From positions 38,147 to 102,146 of the forward strand of contig ARYC01001081.1 of the NCBI GenBank assembly GCA_000711775.1: 64,000 bases of DNA. The letters run 5' to 3'. Position 1 is the first letter of the stretch; the number at the start of each line of letters is the position of its first letter. The DNA is from Oxytricha trifallax. Its lineage: Eukaryota; Ciliophora; Spirotrichea; Sporadotrichida; Oxytrichidae. Under the pieces are notes generated by a model. The model was not told the DNA's origin and did no database searches. It saw only the letters and a program-made list of their open reading frames with translations. This document shows positions 11,287 through 21,725 of this stretch, piece by piece. Both the position numbers and the translations under genes were made by a program.

Positions 11287-12262
11287 ATGGAAAAAAAATA
11301 TGATATACAAACTACATTTACTAATCTTATTTGCTTATTGAGATTTCGACAAAAAGATTACAGTTAACAAAGTAAAGTATATGCTACAATTAAAGAAATT
11401 TCAAAGATTTTAAACCTTTCAGAAAAAATAGTAAAATAAAAATTGAAGCAATTATAAACTGGAAAAATTGAGGGCTCAAAGGATAAAAACATTCTACATA
11501 GAATGACTTAACAACAACTTAACTATTTGCTATCAGAAAAAACTTTGAGAGAATAAATGCTATTATCAATTCAATAAAGAGCTCAAATTTTTCATCGAAA
11601 TTTTTCCGAAATAAAAATATCTACTTCAAGCTTGTATAAGCTTTATATATAAAATGGAATTAAATATAAGTTAACTTGAACTGAATAAAATTTAACCGAA
11701 TATAGAAAATAATAAATTCAACAAGACTTATCTAGGGTTTTTGAGGAGTTAAATAGGATTATAGAAAATGGGGACAATATAGTATATCTAGATGAATTAA
11801 TTTTTAAACCCCACGCAATAAATTACAAATCATGGGCTCATAAATACAGTAATCAGGCACTTAAAAAAGGGGGTGTTAACCTAGATACCTTGGCAGCAGT
11901 TGTAATAATTAGTTCATAATTTGGATTAGAAGGCTTTAGAATAAAACCAAAGTCAATTAAGACTGATGACTTACTTCAGGTGCTATAAGATTTAGACTTA
12001 AGATATAAAGGGAAAAACTACAATATTTCTAGACAATCTAAGGCCTCATTACTCATAACTATTGAAGCAAACTGTTGAAGAAAATGGATGGAAGCTATTA
12101 TTCAATGCAGCATATTCATCAAAATACAACTGCATTGAAAACATTTTTTCAAGAGTAAAATGGCTATATAAAAAAGACATTATAAAACTCTAATTCAAAC
12201 TATCAAACAAAAAAACACTTATAAATCTTTTAGAACTAAATTCTCAAAATAAAAATAAGTGA
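11287..12262 (+). pseudogene. Tc1/mariner-IS630-type DDE transposase, broken
   Basis: One frame runs from ATG 11287 to about 12010 and then shifts by one base to the frame that ends at TGA 12260-12262; total about 325 codons, normal for the family. An N-terminal HTH is seen (ISKILNLSEKIVKQKL). Catalytic motifs in order are NIVYLDELIFKPH (first Asp), IFLDNLRPHY (second Asp) and SSKYNCIENIFSRVK (Glu). An in-frame TGA is at 11677-11679, and the frameshift lies between about 12008 and 12014. TAA/TAG codons are used as Gln throughout. It starts 64 bp inside the left terminal repeat and converges on the 22-kDa-like gene 145 bp away. Confidence 0.8.
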
Positions 12263-12406
12263 CTGTAAAAAAGTGAAAAATTTTGTTTTAATTAACTAAG
12301 ATATAAAATTGATAATAATTTAATTATTTTATGTTAACATAAATTTTTATTATATTTAAGTCTTAATTAAATCAGTACAATTAAAGCCTTTTGCCTGGTG
12401 GGCTTT

Positions 12407-12963
12407 TCATTATCGTGTTTTCATCTCTGAATTGCATATTTTATTATGTCTGCTAAAATTAGTTGCCTTGTTTCTATTCCTCTTCATAGCCAGAAATTTC
12501 GTATCTTTTTTTTCCTTAGGTTGCTTCCTGCCTAATGACTTTTGTTTAAGTAATGATAGCGCTTTGCCCTTGCGTTCTATATAGACATAAATATTTATGT
12601 ACGCTTACTAGAGAAATGTGGAATAGATTAGATTTCCTTTAGGAATTCTTAACTAATCTCTATGGTCTCCCCTAATTGTTCTTCGTCTGTAGGTTAATTT
12701 CTTTGAGTTTGCTAAGACATAACTATTTATGTCAACCATTCATTTTTAAGTGTTCCTAGGACCCCATAGAAGAAATGCTTGTCTGGAAGGTCTTTAGGAC
12801 CATCATATACTCCTAAATACCTGTTGACAACCTCATCGTCCTTGACATAATTAAATATGTCGAGGACCCCAAACTCAGGATAATTAGGTACGTTCACATA
12901 AATTACATCAGCAGACTTTAGTAGCTCTTTCCTTGATGCCAGCACATCTTTTATGAATCTCAT
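12407..12963 (-). CDS. TBE 22-kDa protein homologue
   Basis: From ATG 12961-12963 the product begins MRFIKDVLASRKELLKSADV and contains NVPNYPEFGVLDIF and KHFFYGVLGTLKNEWL, which line up with IDIPNYPDISVTNLY and RSFFFGVLGTLRESYL of the TBE C 22-kDa protein. A 32-nt intron (12577-12608, GTAAGC..TAG) sits after FS in phase 1, the same place and phase as the 26-nt introns in TBE C (29051-29076) and D (34658-34683). The last exon is basic and ends at TGA 12407-12409. No break was seen. The TBE gene has a further 5' exon; its counterpart here is uncertain (an in-frame stretch up to 13069 follows a TGA). The function of the 22-kDa family is unknown. Confidence 0.75.
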
Positions 12964-13630
12964 ACTGGTTTTCTTATAACTGGGTAAGTGATATCCAACT
13001 ATATTTGTAAAGACATAAATATTTACGTGAGTATTTTAAGTGATTGTACCAGTCTGATTTCGTGTTCAAGCTTCCATCTAGTAGTCTGCTATTTATGTTC
13101 GTGATATTTCCTTAAATTCCCTCACGATTTTAATTTATGTTCATGCTATTTAATAACTATTTACTAAAGCTGACTAACTAATTAATAGGTTATAATAAGT
13201 ATAATTTATATTGGAGAATTTATGTATATGAACATAAAAATAAAAATGTATTGGCTGAATTTAAGAATGTTGACATAAATTATATTTACTAAATATAATG
13301 AGCGAAAGGCTCAATTCCATTTGTATAAATCATATAAACTATCTTATTGTTTAATTGATAAAAAGACTGTCAAAAAGTAGGAAAACAAATTTATGTATTA
13401 TGACATAAATAAAAATAAATTTAGGTCTACTTACATAAATTTCAGGAATCTAACTTTTTTTCTTCAGGAATCTTCCTTTAGTCTTATATATAATTTACGA
13501 CTCTTTTTCAGGAATCTGCCGAATTCTTGTCTGGAATCTGTCAGCAAACATAACTATTTATTTTTTGTGAACATAAATTTTTTTATAAATTCCCCGAGCC
13601 CCGACTTAATGATTTTATGTTAATATCAAA
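12588..13630. promoter_or_regulatory. Cluster of palindromic ACATAAATATTTATGT-like motifs
   Basis: At least eleven whole or half copies of an ACATAAAT / ATTTATGT motif occur, for example at 12588, 12715, 12891, 13011, 13089, 13132, 13216, 13272, 13388, 13428 and 13565. They fill the space between the 22-kDa-like gene and the zinc-finger gene and also fall in the intron and first part of the 22-kDa-like gene. Elsewhere in the element the motif is rare. It may be a protein-binding array; this is inference. Confidence 0.6.
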
Positions 13631-13670
13631 TACCTTATTTTTAATATGCTTAATTAATTAAGTATTAAAT

Positions 13671-15175
13671 ATGAGAAAAGATTCCTCTTCACTTTCTTCT
13701 AACCTTGATTCGAGTGAAGAATTTTTTGATAAAAATGAGACCTCTAATTAAAGTAGTGGTAAATAAAATAAAGAAGAGTAGTTTTTAAATCAACAGATAA
13801 TTGTCAATAAATAGGATTCAAGATATTCATTGTTCTATATCAAATGGTAAGCTCGAAGAATTGTAAGAGCAACCAACAAGTCAAAAAAACCCACAAATCT
13901 GTATGAATGCTAATTGTGCAAAAACGTTTACACTGGGACCGAATTGAAATGACACTAAAAAACTCACAATAGGAACAATGGGAAATTTATTTAACTTAAA
14001 AAAGGAGGAATATATAGATGCTAAGTTTGCATTTCATAGAATGGATTATAGGCTTACAAATCAAAAGAGCTACTTTTGGCACACTTAAACTCACATGAGA
14101 TAGAGGAACTAAAACAAAACGGCTACCCTCAAATTGTAAGTTTATTTTTAAAAAATAATAATTTAGGTTTTGAAATAAATCGAGAAAAATACAAAAAGGA
14201 AAGAGCATGATAAAAAATTTAAAGTAAATAGCATCTTAAATGATTGTCATTCTTAAGAGAGGGACTTGCCTCAAGATTAACAAAATATTTTGATAAATCA
14301 ATATATAGATACAATCACAGGCTTTCCTAAAAATATAATTAATCATACTTATGAAAATGCAAGGTTAAGTTTTACAGTAAATCTAAACACTTTTACAAGA
14401 ATGAGATTTAGATGATACTTTAGCAATCTAGAGATTAATAAATTCTAACAAATGATGAAGTAGCATTTAATTAAGCTAAAGGAAATAAACAGATTATATT
14501 TTTGAAGAAATAAATCAAAATTTTAACTAAGTCTCTAGGCTATGGTCTGAGTTCAAAATGCTATCTTTTTAAAGAAATGTACAAGATACCTCAAGCTAGG
14601 ATTGAATAGTAGTAATTTCTTATGTCAACAATGTATTAAAATTGAAAAAGCTAGATTGGAAGTGTTCTTTGGGCTAATTCATTATACAACAAAACAGAAA
14701 AGAAAGTTTAAAAATTATTATTCACTCAATAGAGGCTGTTTAGGAATTACATTCAGCAGGAATAGTTCATACATATTTATCCCCTAAAACCATTAAAGTC
14801 TAGAATGATAAAAATTTGAAAGTTTTGATTACAAACTATTAATACTCAACCTTTATAAATGTAAAGTTGGATGTATCCTAAATGCCAGTGACACTTTATC
14901 AAGATTAACTAAATAATGAAGACATAGAAAATGGGGACTTTAGATAGGATGTGTATTCTTTACTAGTTATTCTAGTTCAGATATTAGCGGGCAAAACTTT
15001 TTATAAGTTAAAGAAGACTTCTAATGACTTTTAACATATTGTTGAGAGTTTATGTAATGAAAAAGCACTACCTAAATGTGAGAGATTTATTTTAAAGCAT
15101 ATTTCTAAAACTTTCGATAGTCTTCCTACATTACAGGCCTTAAAAACTTAAGTCTAATTACTAATATAGAATTGA
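13671..15175 (+). pseudogene. Zinc-finger / degenerate kinase protein (TBE 57-kDa homologue)
   Basis: ATG 13671 opens a Ser/Asn/Gln-rich N-terminus, then two C2H2 fingers: YECQLCKNVYTG..H..TH (about 13903-13965, with an in-frame TGA at 13950-13952) and YRCQVC..LLLAHLNSH (about 14013-14100). After TGA 14208-14210 the frame is unclear to about 14500. From there a kinase-like C-terminal lobe follows: IEAVQELHSAGIVHTYLSPK (near 14730-14790) and QDVYSLLVILVQILAGK (near 14950-15000), ending at TGA 15173-15175. A further TGA is at 14603-14605. The HRD of active kinases is HTY here and the DFG/DFN position reads ITN, so the kinase part is catalytically degenerate. Domain order matches the TBE 57-kDa protein. 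Confidence 0.7.
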
Positions 15176-15229
15176 CTTTTTAATTAATTTAATCAATCTA
15201 CAAATTTACTTCGATTTTGATAAATATAA

Positions 15230-18200
15230 TTTCTTCTAAGATATAGCTATCTACAGCTAGTTGCTAAAGGTAATTATATATTTACAAAATAATACCATTC
15301 CTACTGCCAAAGCTATCGGAACAATAGATATTTCAATTTTATATTTGTAAATTATAATGAAATGTTTGTAGTTTTTCTTTAAAAATCAAGTAAAGAAGAA
15401 GGCATTGAGAAAGGGTGTTTGCGAAAATATATTTACTATTAGTGATATATTTTTCTCTGCTAATATATATATATGAGCAAATATACTTTAACATTATCAA
15501 AATAATTATTGCAAGTTCAGTAATTGCCCTCAAAACAACACCAATAATAGGAAGCCAACTTAAATAATAATTAAAATTATTTGTCATAAAATCTTAATCA
15601 GAATTAGGGTTTATTTCTGGGCCAATTCTTTAAAAGTAATAAATTTGATATAATTCCCTAGAATAGAGGCAATAGCACAAAAATGGATAATTTATTTACT
15701 ATTTATATTCAATTAATCTTCGAGAATCTCTTGTCTGTATTATCTTATAAAACTTACTTTCTTTTATTTTAATAGAATTAATTAGATTACAATTACTGAT
15801 ATAATACCAAAAGCAAAACCACTTATTGAATTTTTATAACATAAAATATTGCTTGACAATCATTACTATCGCTTTTTAGATATTTATTTCATACAAATTT
15901 GAATTTTAAATTATTTGTTATTTACTTAATGAAACTAGTATCGATAACATCCCTAATAAATGCAATTTTTGTAGACTAATTTATTCTCTATATAAAAAAA
16001 CATTTAACTCAACTTTAAAAGTAAACTTAGGTCATTCTCGCAAAATAATTGCCAGTTAATTTTTTATCTGTTAATCCGTTATTGGTGTGAAAAATTAATG
16101 CCAAAATTAAACTTCCCTAAAAATATTAACATAAAACAAAAATGGATGTTCCATCTCAACAGTTTTTATTCAATTCAATTTATTTTAATTATTTATTATA
16201 AATAAAATTTCATAAAATGATCCAAGTGCACAGATTATAGATGAAAGACCAACAATAAAAAATGTAGTTGCTTGGTAAGGTTTAGGATAAATCATAAATA
16301 ATTATCATAAAATTTATATGCTTGTTGGATTATAAAAAATGCAATTAGTTTCTATGAAGTAATATGAGAATGATTGAAGATATATCTAGACAATATATTC
16401 TAAACAGTAAATAAAAATGCCATTTAACTTAATAATTTCTTATATTATAAGAACAATTATAGAAAGTGGAGTTTATTAGCTATCATAATCTGATGATTCC
16501 GCAACTTAAGTATTCTAGGAATTATATTTTTACTTATTGTAAGGTTTGCTATTGCTATTTTATATATCTATAGTAGAATTACTGTATTGAGATAGACTTA
16601 TTAGTAAAATGCAAACTAGTATCTATATATATATAAAAAAATAATTGAATTATAGAGAGAAATAAATTGAAAATAAAGAGTTAAGAAATTTACAAATAAT
16701 CATCAATCATTACGCTCTTTTACCCTTGAAATTACAATTACTTTAATATTATAGTAAAATTAATAAATCAAAATTATTAGATACTTTTAAGAAATATTGA
16801 CTTTGTTGTAAATAAATGTGTTCTATCAAGGATATGAGGTTTTACTTGTATTTATTTACTAATATCTAATTATTAGAAGCAACAAATGATAATGAATAAT
16901 TTACTATTATATAAATTATAAACTCTTTTAAATTATGTAACCTATTTTGAATTATTTATTAGATTCTTAACCTTTGGTTGAAGAATGAATCCTTTATCTA
17001 AAGTAAAATAGCACTAATTTTAATCGACTACAAAGTTAAAAAATAATTCATTTTTAAACATTGTTTTATAATGAATTCAATCATTAATTCATAATATCAA
17101 TGGAATTATATCAAATTAACTTTGCTAAGAAAACCACTTATTTGCATTAAATTAGGCATTCTTCCTAGTATTAAAATCTCAAGTACAAGCATGTATGATG
17201 CTTGGATTTCACAAAGCGCTTGATTGGGATCAGCTTTGCCGTGTACAATAGCTTCATTTATAGAAAATGATCCAAATGTAAATTTGAAATAAGTAATTTC
17301 GAAAATAAAAATTTGAAATAATTAAGTTGCTTTTAAGGAAATATTTCAAAATATATATATTAGAAAATGTTTACGATAAAATAAAACGAGAAGTAAAATA
17401 AAAATAAATTTTAAATAAAAGAGTTTCTAAATTTTTATAAGATATTTTAAACTTCAATTATTTAACGAAATGAAAATATTATTGAAATACTAACTTTCAA
17501 AACTTAATTTCATATATATCTTATAAATTTCTGAAATTTTAGTAATATTTTTTAATATAAAACCGAGCAAATTACTGCATTATATCCAAAGAATATTGCA
17601 AGTTCAGTATGATATTATTAGATACATTTTCTAATATAAGATGTAAATTTATCAAACTTAATTTGTATTTATTATGAGTTTTAAAATCTTCCTAATTTTA
17701 ATCATTTGTCTTAAATTATACAAAATTTATTTACTCGATATTTTGTTAATAATTTCCAATAGTTTTTCTTATCACTTTAATTATAACGCCAAAAATTATT
17801 TCTCCATTAATTTTGTATTTTAACTATTATAAAAAAAAAAGATTAATTAAGGGGGGTTGGAATTCATTTATTGTAGAAATACATTTGAATTTGGAAAATT
17901 AATTATAATTAAATTAAATATAAATCAAAATCGTGGCAGTTAAAGTTGGCCAATTAACCGATCTTGGGCTCATTCGATAGAGAATTCAAAATTAGCTGGA
18001 CTTTATTATTGGCGGTACTATTTTATTGCATCCCCAGAGCGAGATAACTTCACTTTAATGTAGGTGTACAATTTAATGAATTTAGAAGGGTTTAATTAAA
18101 GTGAAGTTATCTCGCTCTGGGGAAGCAATAAAATAGCACCACCAATAGTAAAGTCCAGCTAATTTTGAATTCTCTATCGAAAGAGCCCAAGATCGTTTAA

Positions 18201-18710
18201 ATTGGCCAACTTTAACTGCCACGATTTTGATTTATATTTAATTTAATTATAATTAATTTTCCAAATTCAAATGTATTTCTACAATATAGTTTTTGTAATG
18301 TTAATTGTTCATTACGATTTGTTTTAAGTAAGTATATAACGAGAATTATATAATAAAATAAATATACAAGTTTACCTATTTAAACATTATAATAATATCA
18401 TTGAATCAATTAAGTTAAAAATATATAAAAAATGTAAATAAATATCCTATGTTATACTAAATAATAGCAATGATTAAAAAAAAATCTTAAGTAAAAACAT
18501 AACTTCAATATTAGATAAATTAATTTTCGTTAAAAATTCTTGTATATTCCCAAAATGTCTAACCCAATATTTAAGTAATTAAAATGTCCATTAATTATAA
18601 ATTTAAATTATTATATTACTACTTGCCAAGAAGATAATAAACCATAAAATTTGAAGTTCCAAAAAGGATTCCAGCTGCCAAAGCATAATATAAGTAATAT
18701 TTAGCTTATC
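15230..18710 (-). pseudogene. Fragmented multi-pass membrane protein gene, copy 1
   Basis: Short hydrophobic coding blocks on the - strand are separated by AT-rich spacers: YYLYYALAAGILFGTSNF (about 18700-18625), VHGKADPNQALCEIQASYM with the following LVLEILILG (17270-17140), a Gln/Asn-rich loop (16600-16450), PYQATTFFIVGLSSIICALG (16300-16210), SGFAFGIVSVIVIQII (about 15850-15770), NYYLSWLPIIGVVLRAITE (15580-15520) and VPIALAVGMVLF (15335-15290). Block order and the LCEIQAS and W.P motifs hint at a seven-helix receptor of the slime-mould cAMP-receptor type, but this is tentative. After NLMQ the copy 2 splice donor is GTAAGT and here it is ATAAGT. A 26-bp piece of the first block is also missing. 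Both suggest copy 1 is decaying. Confidence 0.4.
17871..18284. mobile_element. 414-bp palindromic MITE, copy 1 only
   Basis: The whole element folds on itself: arms of about 190 bp, centre near 18060-18100, ends TTGTAGAAATACATTTGAA and its complement, TA on both sides (17869-17870, 18285-18286). The empty site is intact in copy 2 near 49370. It has the same length as the element at 37308-37721 and the same terminal and subterminal blocks (GGCAGTTAAAGTTGGCC). Confidence 0.85.
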
Positions 18711-19108
18711 ATTATAATCTTAAAAATTAAATTGAATATGTTATAATTATATTATTGAATTAACATTCGCTTAATAAAAATTATTTTTGTGAATTTTCAA
18801 TTTATAAGTAAATTATTAAGTAAGTAAGTTCTACAAATAAAACATATCTAAAATTGCAATATTATTTATTAAATTAAAAAATCTAGAAATTTACTATTAA
18901 GTTATTTTAGTTCAGCTAAATTTTATTCCTCATTAAAGGTGATTTCATAAATCATAAATAACTTTTAATTTATATTCATTTACTATATTACGAATATATT
19001 TCAATACAATTTAAGCTAGTATATTAATTAATTAGATTCCAATCTTAAACAAAATAAAAGTTTCGAATAATATTATAATGAAATAATAATTAACAAAGTT
19101 TTGTAATA

Positions 19109-21544
19109 AAACCCCGTTAGTAAATTAAGAATGAAAATTGGGGATTAAGAATAAAGAAATTAAAATTAAATTATTATTACTAAAATATAATTGATTTGGG
19201 AAAATAATAAATTAGAAATACAAATCAACTTTAGGATTGGCGTAACTGCCATATATTAGCGCAGCTTTTAATTTTAATTATTTTTTAAAAAGATCAAATT
19301 CAAAAGTATATTTTAACTGTCAGATTAAAATTATAATTCTGCACTATATGTTTTAAAAAATGTACAATTTAGAACTGTATATATTAATTAAATTATTATA
19401 ATTAGTTTTAGTATTAAATACATCAAAATGAACAATGTACAATTACTAAATATATTAGAACATAGACTGTACAAAATGCTAATTATATTTATTCCTGATA
19501 TATATTTATTAATTATTAAAAGATTTATAGAAAAATGGTACAGCTTAGCTAATGGCATGAAATATTCAAGTCATTGGATTACTCTTTGGTACTTAAGATC
19601 CTGATCAGTTGTAATATATAACAATTCAAATGAATACGCACCAATCGCAACAGCAACACAGACCAAATGAGAGGCACCTATTCCTCTTCTTGATAAATGA
19701 TTTGGTTTCTAAAGAAAAGTATCATCACATTCTAGAGGGCCTTTAGGGCTCCACTACTAAACTCAGCCATATTATGATTCTCCGTTAGAAGTCCAAATCA
19801 CAAAACATTCTCACTATTCATCTGAAAAGAGATCAAATAGGTTTATCGAAGGGCTTTTTCTCTAGAGATAAATGCAATAGAGGCCGGAAATAGGAGCAGC
19901 TATTGTTGGGAAGGTGCAAATGAAATAATTTTTTGGAGATTTAAGGGAGCTTGAGCTTTTAGCAGGCGATGCCTGTAATTTTCATGATTTTCTCGAATAT
20001 TCAAGATCAACGACAAGAAAGGATCCAAACCTCCAGTTATCAACCAGAAACTCATATGGGAGTAGCTTAAATAGCGAGCTTGTTGACATTGTTCGAACTG
20101 GTCAAACAAGTGGCATTGGGGACTTGTACTCTAAATACTAGCATGTGCCTGAAGTGAGAGAGAAGATTATTAAGAAGAAAGGGATGCTAAGCACCACTCT
20201 ACAATTTGAAAGACATCTGGAGAAAATGAACCAAAATCAGCCAACGAAGCTCCAATAACTCATGACTTATCTTAAAAATTCTCAGATCAAGAATCCCAAT
20301 ATCTATAAGCTCACTGATCAGGCTCTCCATTATGCTCATTACTTTGATGCCATAGATAAACTTTATTGCGTGATATTCAGGAAGTGCCCATTAAAAAATC
20401 AATGTAGTGTGGTATTATGGCGAATCAAACACTGGCAAGAGCACCATAAAGAAGTGCATGCAAAACATTTTAGATGTGAGGAGCTTAAAGTTGTTAACTA
20501 GCAATACTGTGCGGATGTAGGCAAGTCTCAGAAAGAACCACACTTGATCATTATGGACGAGGTAAACTTTGGTGCATTGTTCCACCAGGATATGATCCAA
20601 AACATCAAGGTATTCTTTGAGGGTGAAGGCTTCGTATATACACTTAAGCATTAAAATGCGGACATTAGATACATAGGAGACCAAGTGCTCGTGATTTCTA
20701 ATCAAGATCCTTTCAGCAAAATAACCCTGATAGAATAAAAGCCATTCAAGACCATGATACTGAGCTCGGAGTTCACAAGTTCAATGATTAGAAACTCTGA
20801 TAAATTTCCGTTTAGCGAGGATAGTTTAGCCTAATACTTCTTTGACAGACTAGTGAAGGATGGCGAGATAGACCCAGAGTCATTGAATACAGAAGACACA
20901 GAAGTAGACTGAAGAAGGCAAAGTTGAAATAGAATGATCTAGACAGACGGAGAGGAGCGCCCCAGAGTAATTTCCACAACTAAACGAGTATTTGCCATTT
21001 ATTGGTTTATTATAATTAATTAATATATATCAGGAATAAATATAATTAGCATTTTGTACAGTTTATGTTCTAATATATTTAGTAATTGTATATTTTGATG
21101 TATTTAATACATAAAACTAATTATAATAGTTTAATTAATATGTACAGTTCCAAATTGTACATTATTTTAAACATATAGTGCAGAATTATAATTTTAATCT
21201 GACAGTTAAAATAATACTTTTGAATTTGATCTTTTTAAAACGTAATTAAAATTAAAAGCTGCACTAATAGATGGCAGTTACGCCAATCCTTAAGTTGATT
21301 GTATTTCTAATTTATTATTTTCATAAATCAATTATATTTTAGTAATATTGGCGTAAATAATTAAAGCTATGACTAATCATTAAAACCATAGCCTCGAATA
21401 ATTTTCTCTCTAAAATAAACCAATCTGGGTGCGAAAATTTGTTTTTAGCCTAATTATAATAAATTTTAGCCAATAATAATATATTTTTTAATTTCTTTAT
21501 TCATAATCCCCAATCTTCATTCTTAATATTGACTAACGGAGTTT
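19109..21544. mobile_element. 2.4-kb TIR/TA element carrying a Rep-like pseudogene
   Basis: The ends read AAACCCCGTTAGT and ACTAACGGAGTTT, flanked by TA, and copy 2 has the empty site near 50165. The inverted repeats are long: about 50 bp of outer repeat, then about 330 bp (19180-19520 against 21010-21350). The right arm has an extra ~140 bp (about 21348-21488) not present in the left arm. One gene on the + strand fills the middle. No DDE transposase was found. Confidence 0.8.
19630..20912 (+). pseudogene. Rep-like protein (HUH-endonuclease-like region plus SF3 helicase), broken
   Basis: The gene is recognised by superfamily-3 helicase motifs in the right order: Walker A GESNTGKST (about 20424-20450), Walker B LIIMDEV (about 20548-20568) and motif C VLVISNQDP (about 20690-20716). 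Upstream, 19800-20260 has the layout of the linker after a rolling-circle endonuclease domain (SSLNSELVDIVRTGQ), but the YxxK motif expected near 19980 is not recognisable. The reading frame shifts between the ATG at 19630 and 19812, and the Walker A segment lies in a different frame from both flanks, with another shift before 20490. It ends at TGA 20910-20912. Such Reps initiate rolling-circle replication in small circular viruses and plasmids; here it is an old, broken copy inside a transposon-like element. Confidence 0.6.
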
Positions 21545-21725
21545 TAATTTGCATTATATTCACATCATCTTAATTTTTTAGTAAGTTTATTTAGTTGTCT
21601 GTATTCAAAACCCCAAAATCCCTTAATGAGGTTTATAAAGTGCTTTGATTTGTTGGGAATTTATTAGGGGTCGGGGTTTTTAATAGGTTTTAATGTGAAA
21701 TGTTTAGTAAATATATTTAATTTAA

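Larger units (their letters stand above)
11223..15224. mobile_element. 4.0-kb TBE-like transposon without telomere ends
   Basis: The inverted repeats are about 42 bp (outer end TTTATCAAAATCGAAGTAAA) and are flanked by TA; copy 2 has the uninterrupted site near 46680. Three genes lie inside: a DDE transposase (+, 11287-12262), a homologue of the TBE 22-kDa protein (-, 12407-12963) and a zinc-finger/kinase-like gene (+, 13671-15175). The transposase and 22-kDa genes converge and the 22-kDa and zinc-finger genes diverge, exactly as in the TBEs here (mirror image of TBE A). C4A4 repeats are absent. The transposase and zinc-finger genes have internal TGAs and frameshifts, so this copy is dead or dying. 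Confidence 0.85.
926..21605. repeat. Segmental duplication, copy 1
   Basis: This stretch matches about 37055-50230 in the same orientation over nearly its whole length, by eye at roughly 90% or better, with many small indels. Its left limit touches the TBE ending at 923 and its right limit is the end of TBE A at 21606; copy 2 continues past that point without a TBE (TCTGTATTCAACG at 50220-50232). Larger differences are separate insertions listed below. The stretch 924-1177 and 1556-2084 is AT-rich with no gene I can support. Confidence 0.9.

Noticed and set aside
15270-15350. V-ATPase proteolipid as identity of the membrane blocks
   Set aside because: The small hydrophobic block is not followed by the conserved glutamate helix or the Gly-rich repeats of that family.
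16470-16610. A hydrophobic + strand frame (and its copy at 47900-48050) as a transmembrane block in inverted orientation, which would suggest a scrambled gene
   Set aside because: It contains TGA codons in both copies; the - strand frame is free of TGA, agrees with the orientation of the neighbouring blocks and is Gln/Asn-rich as expected for a loop.
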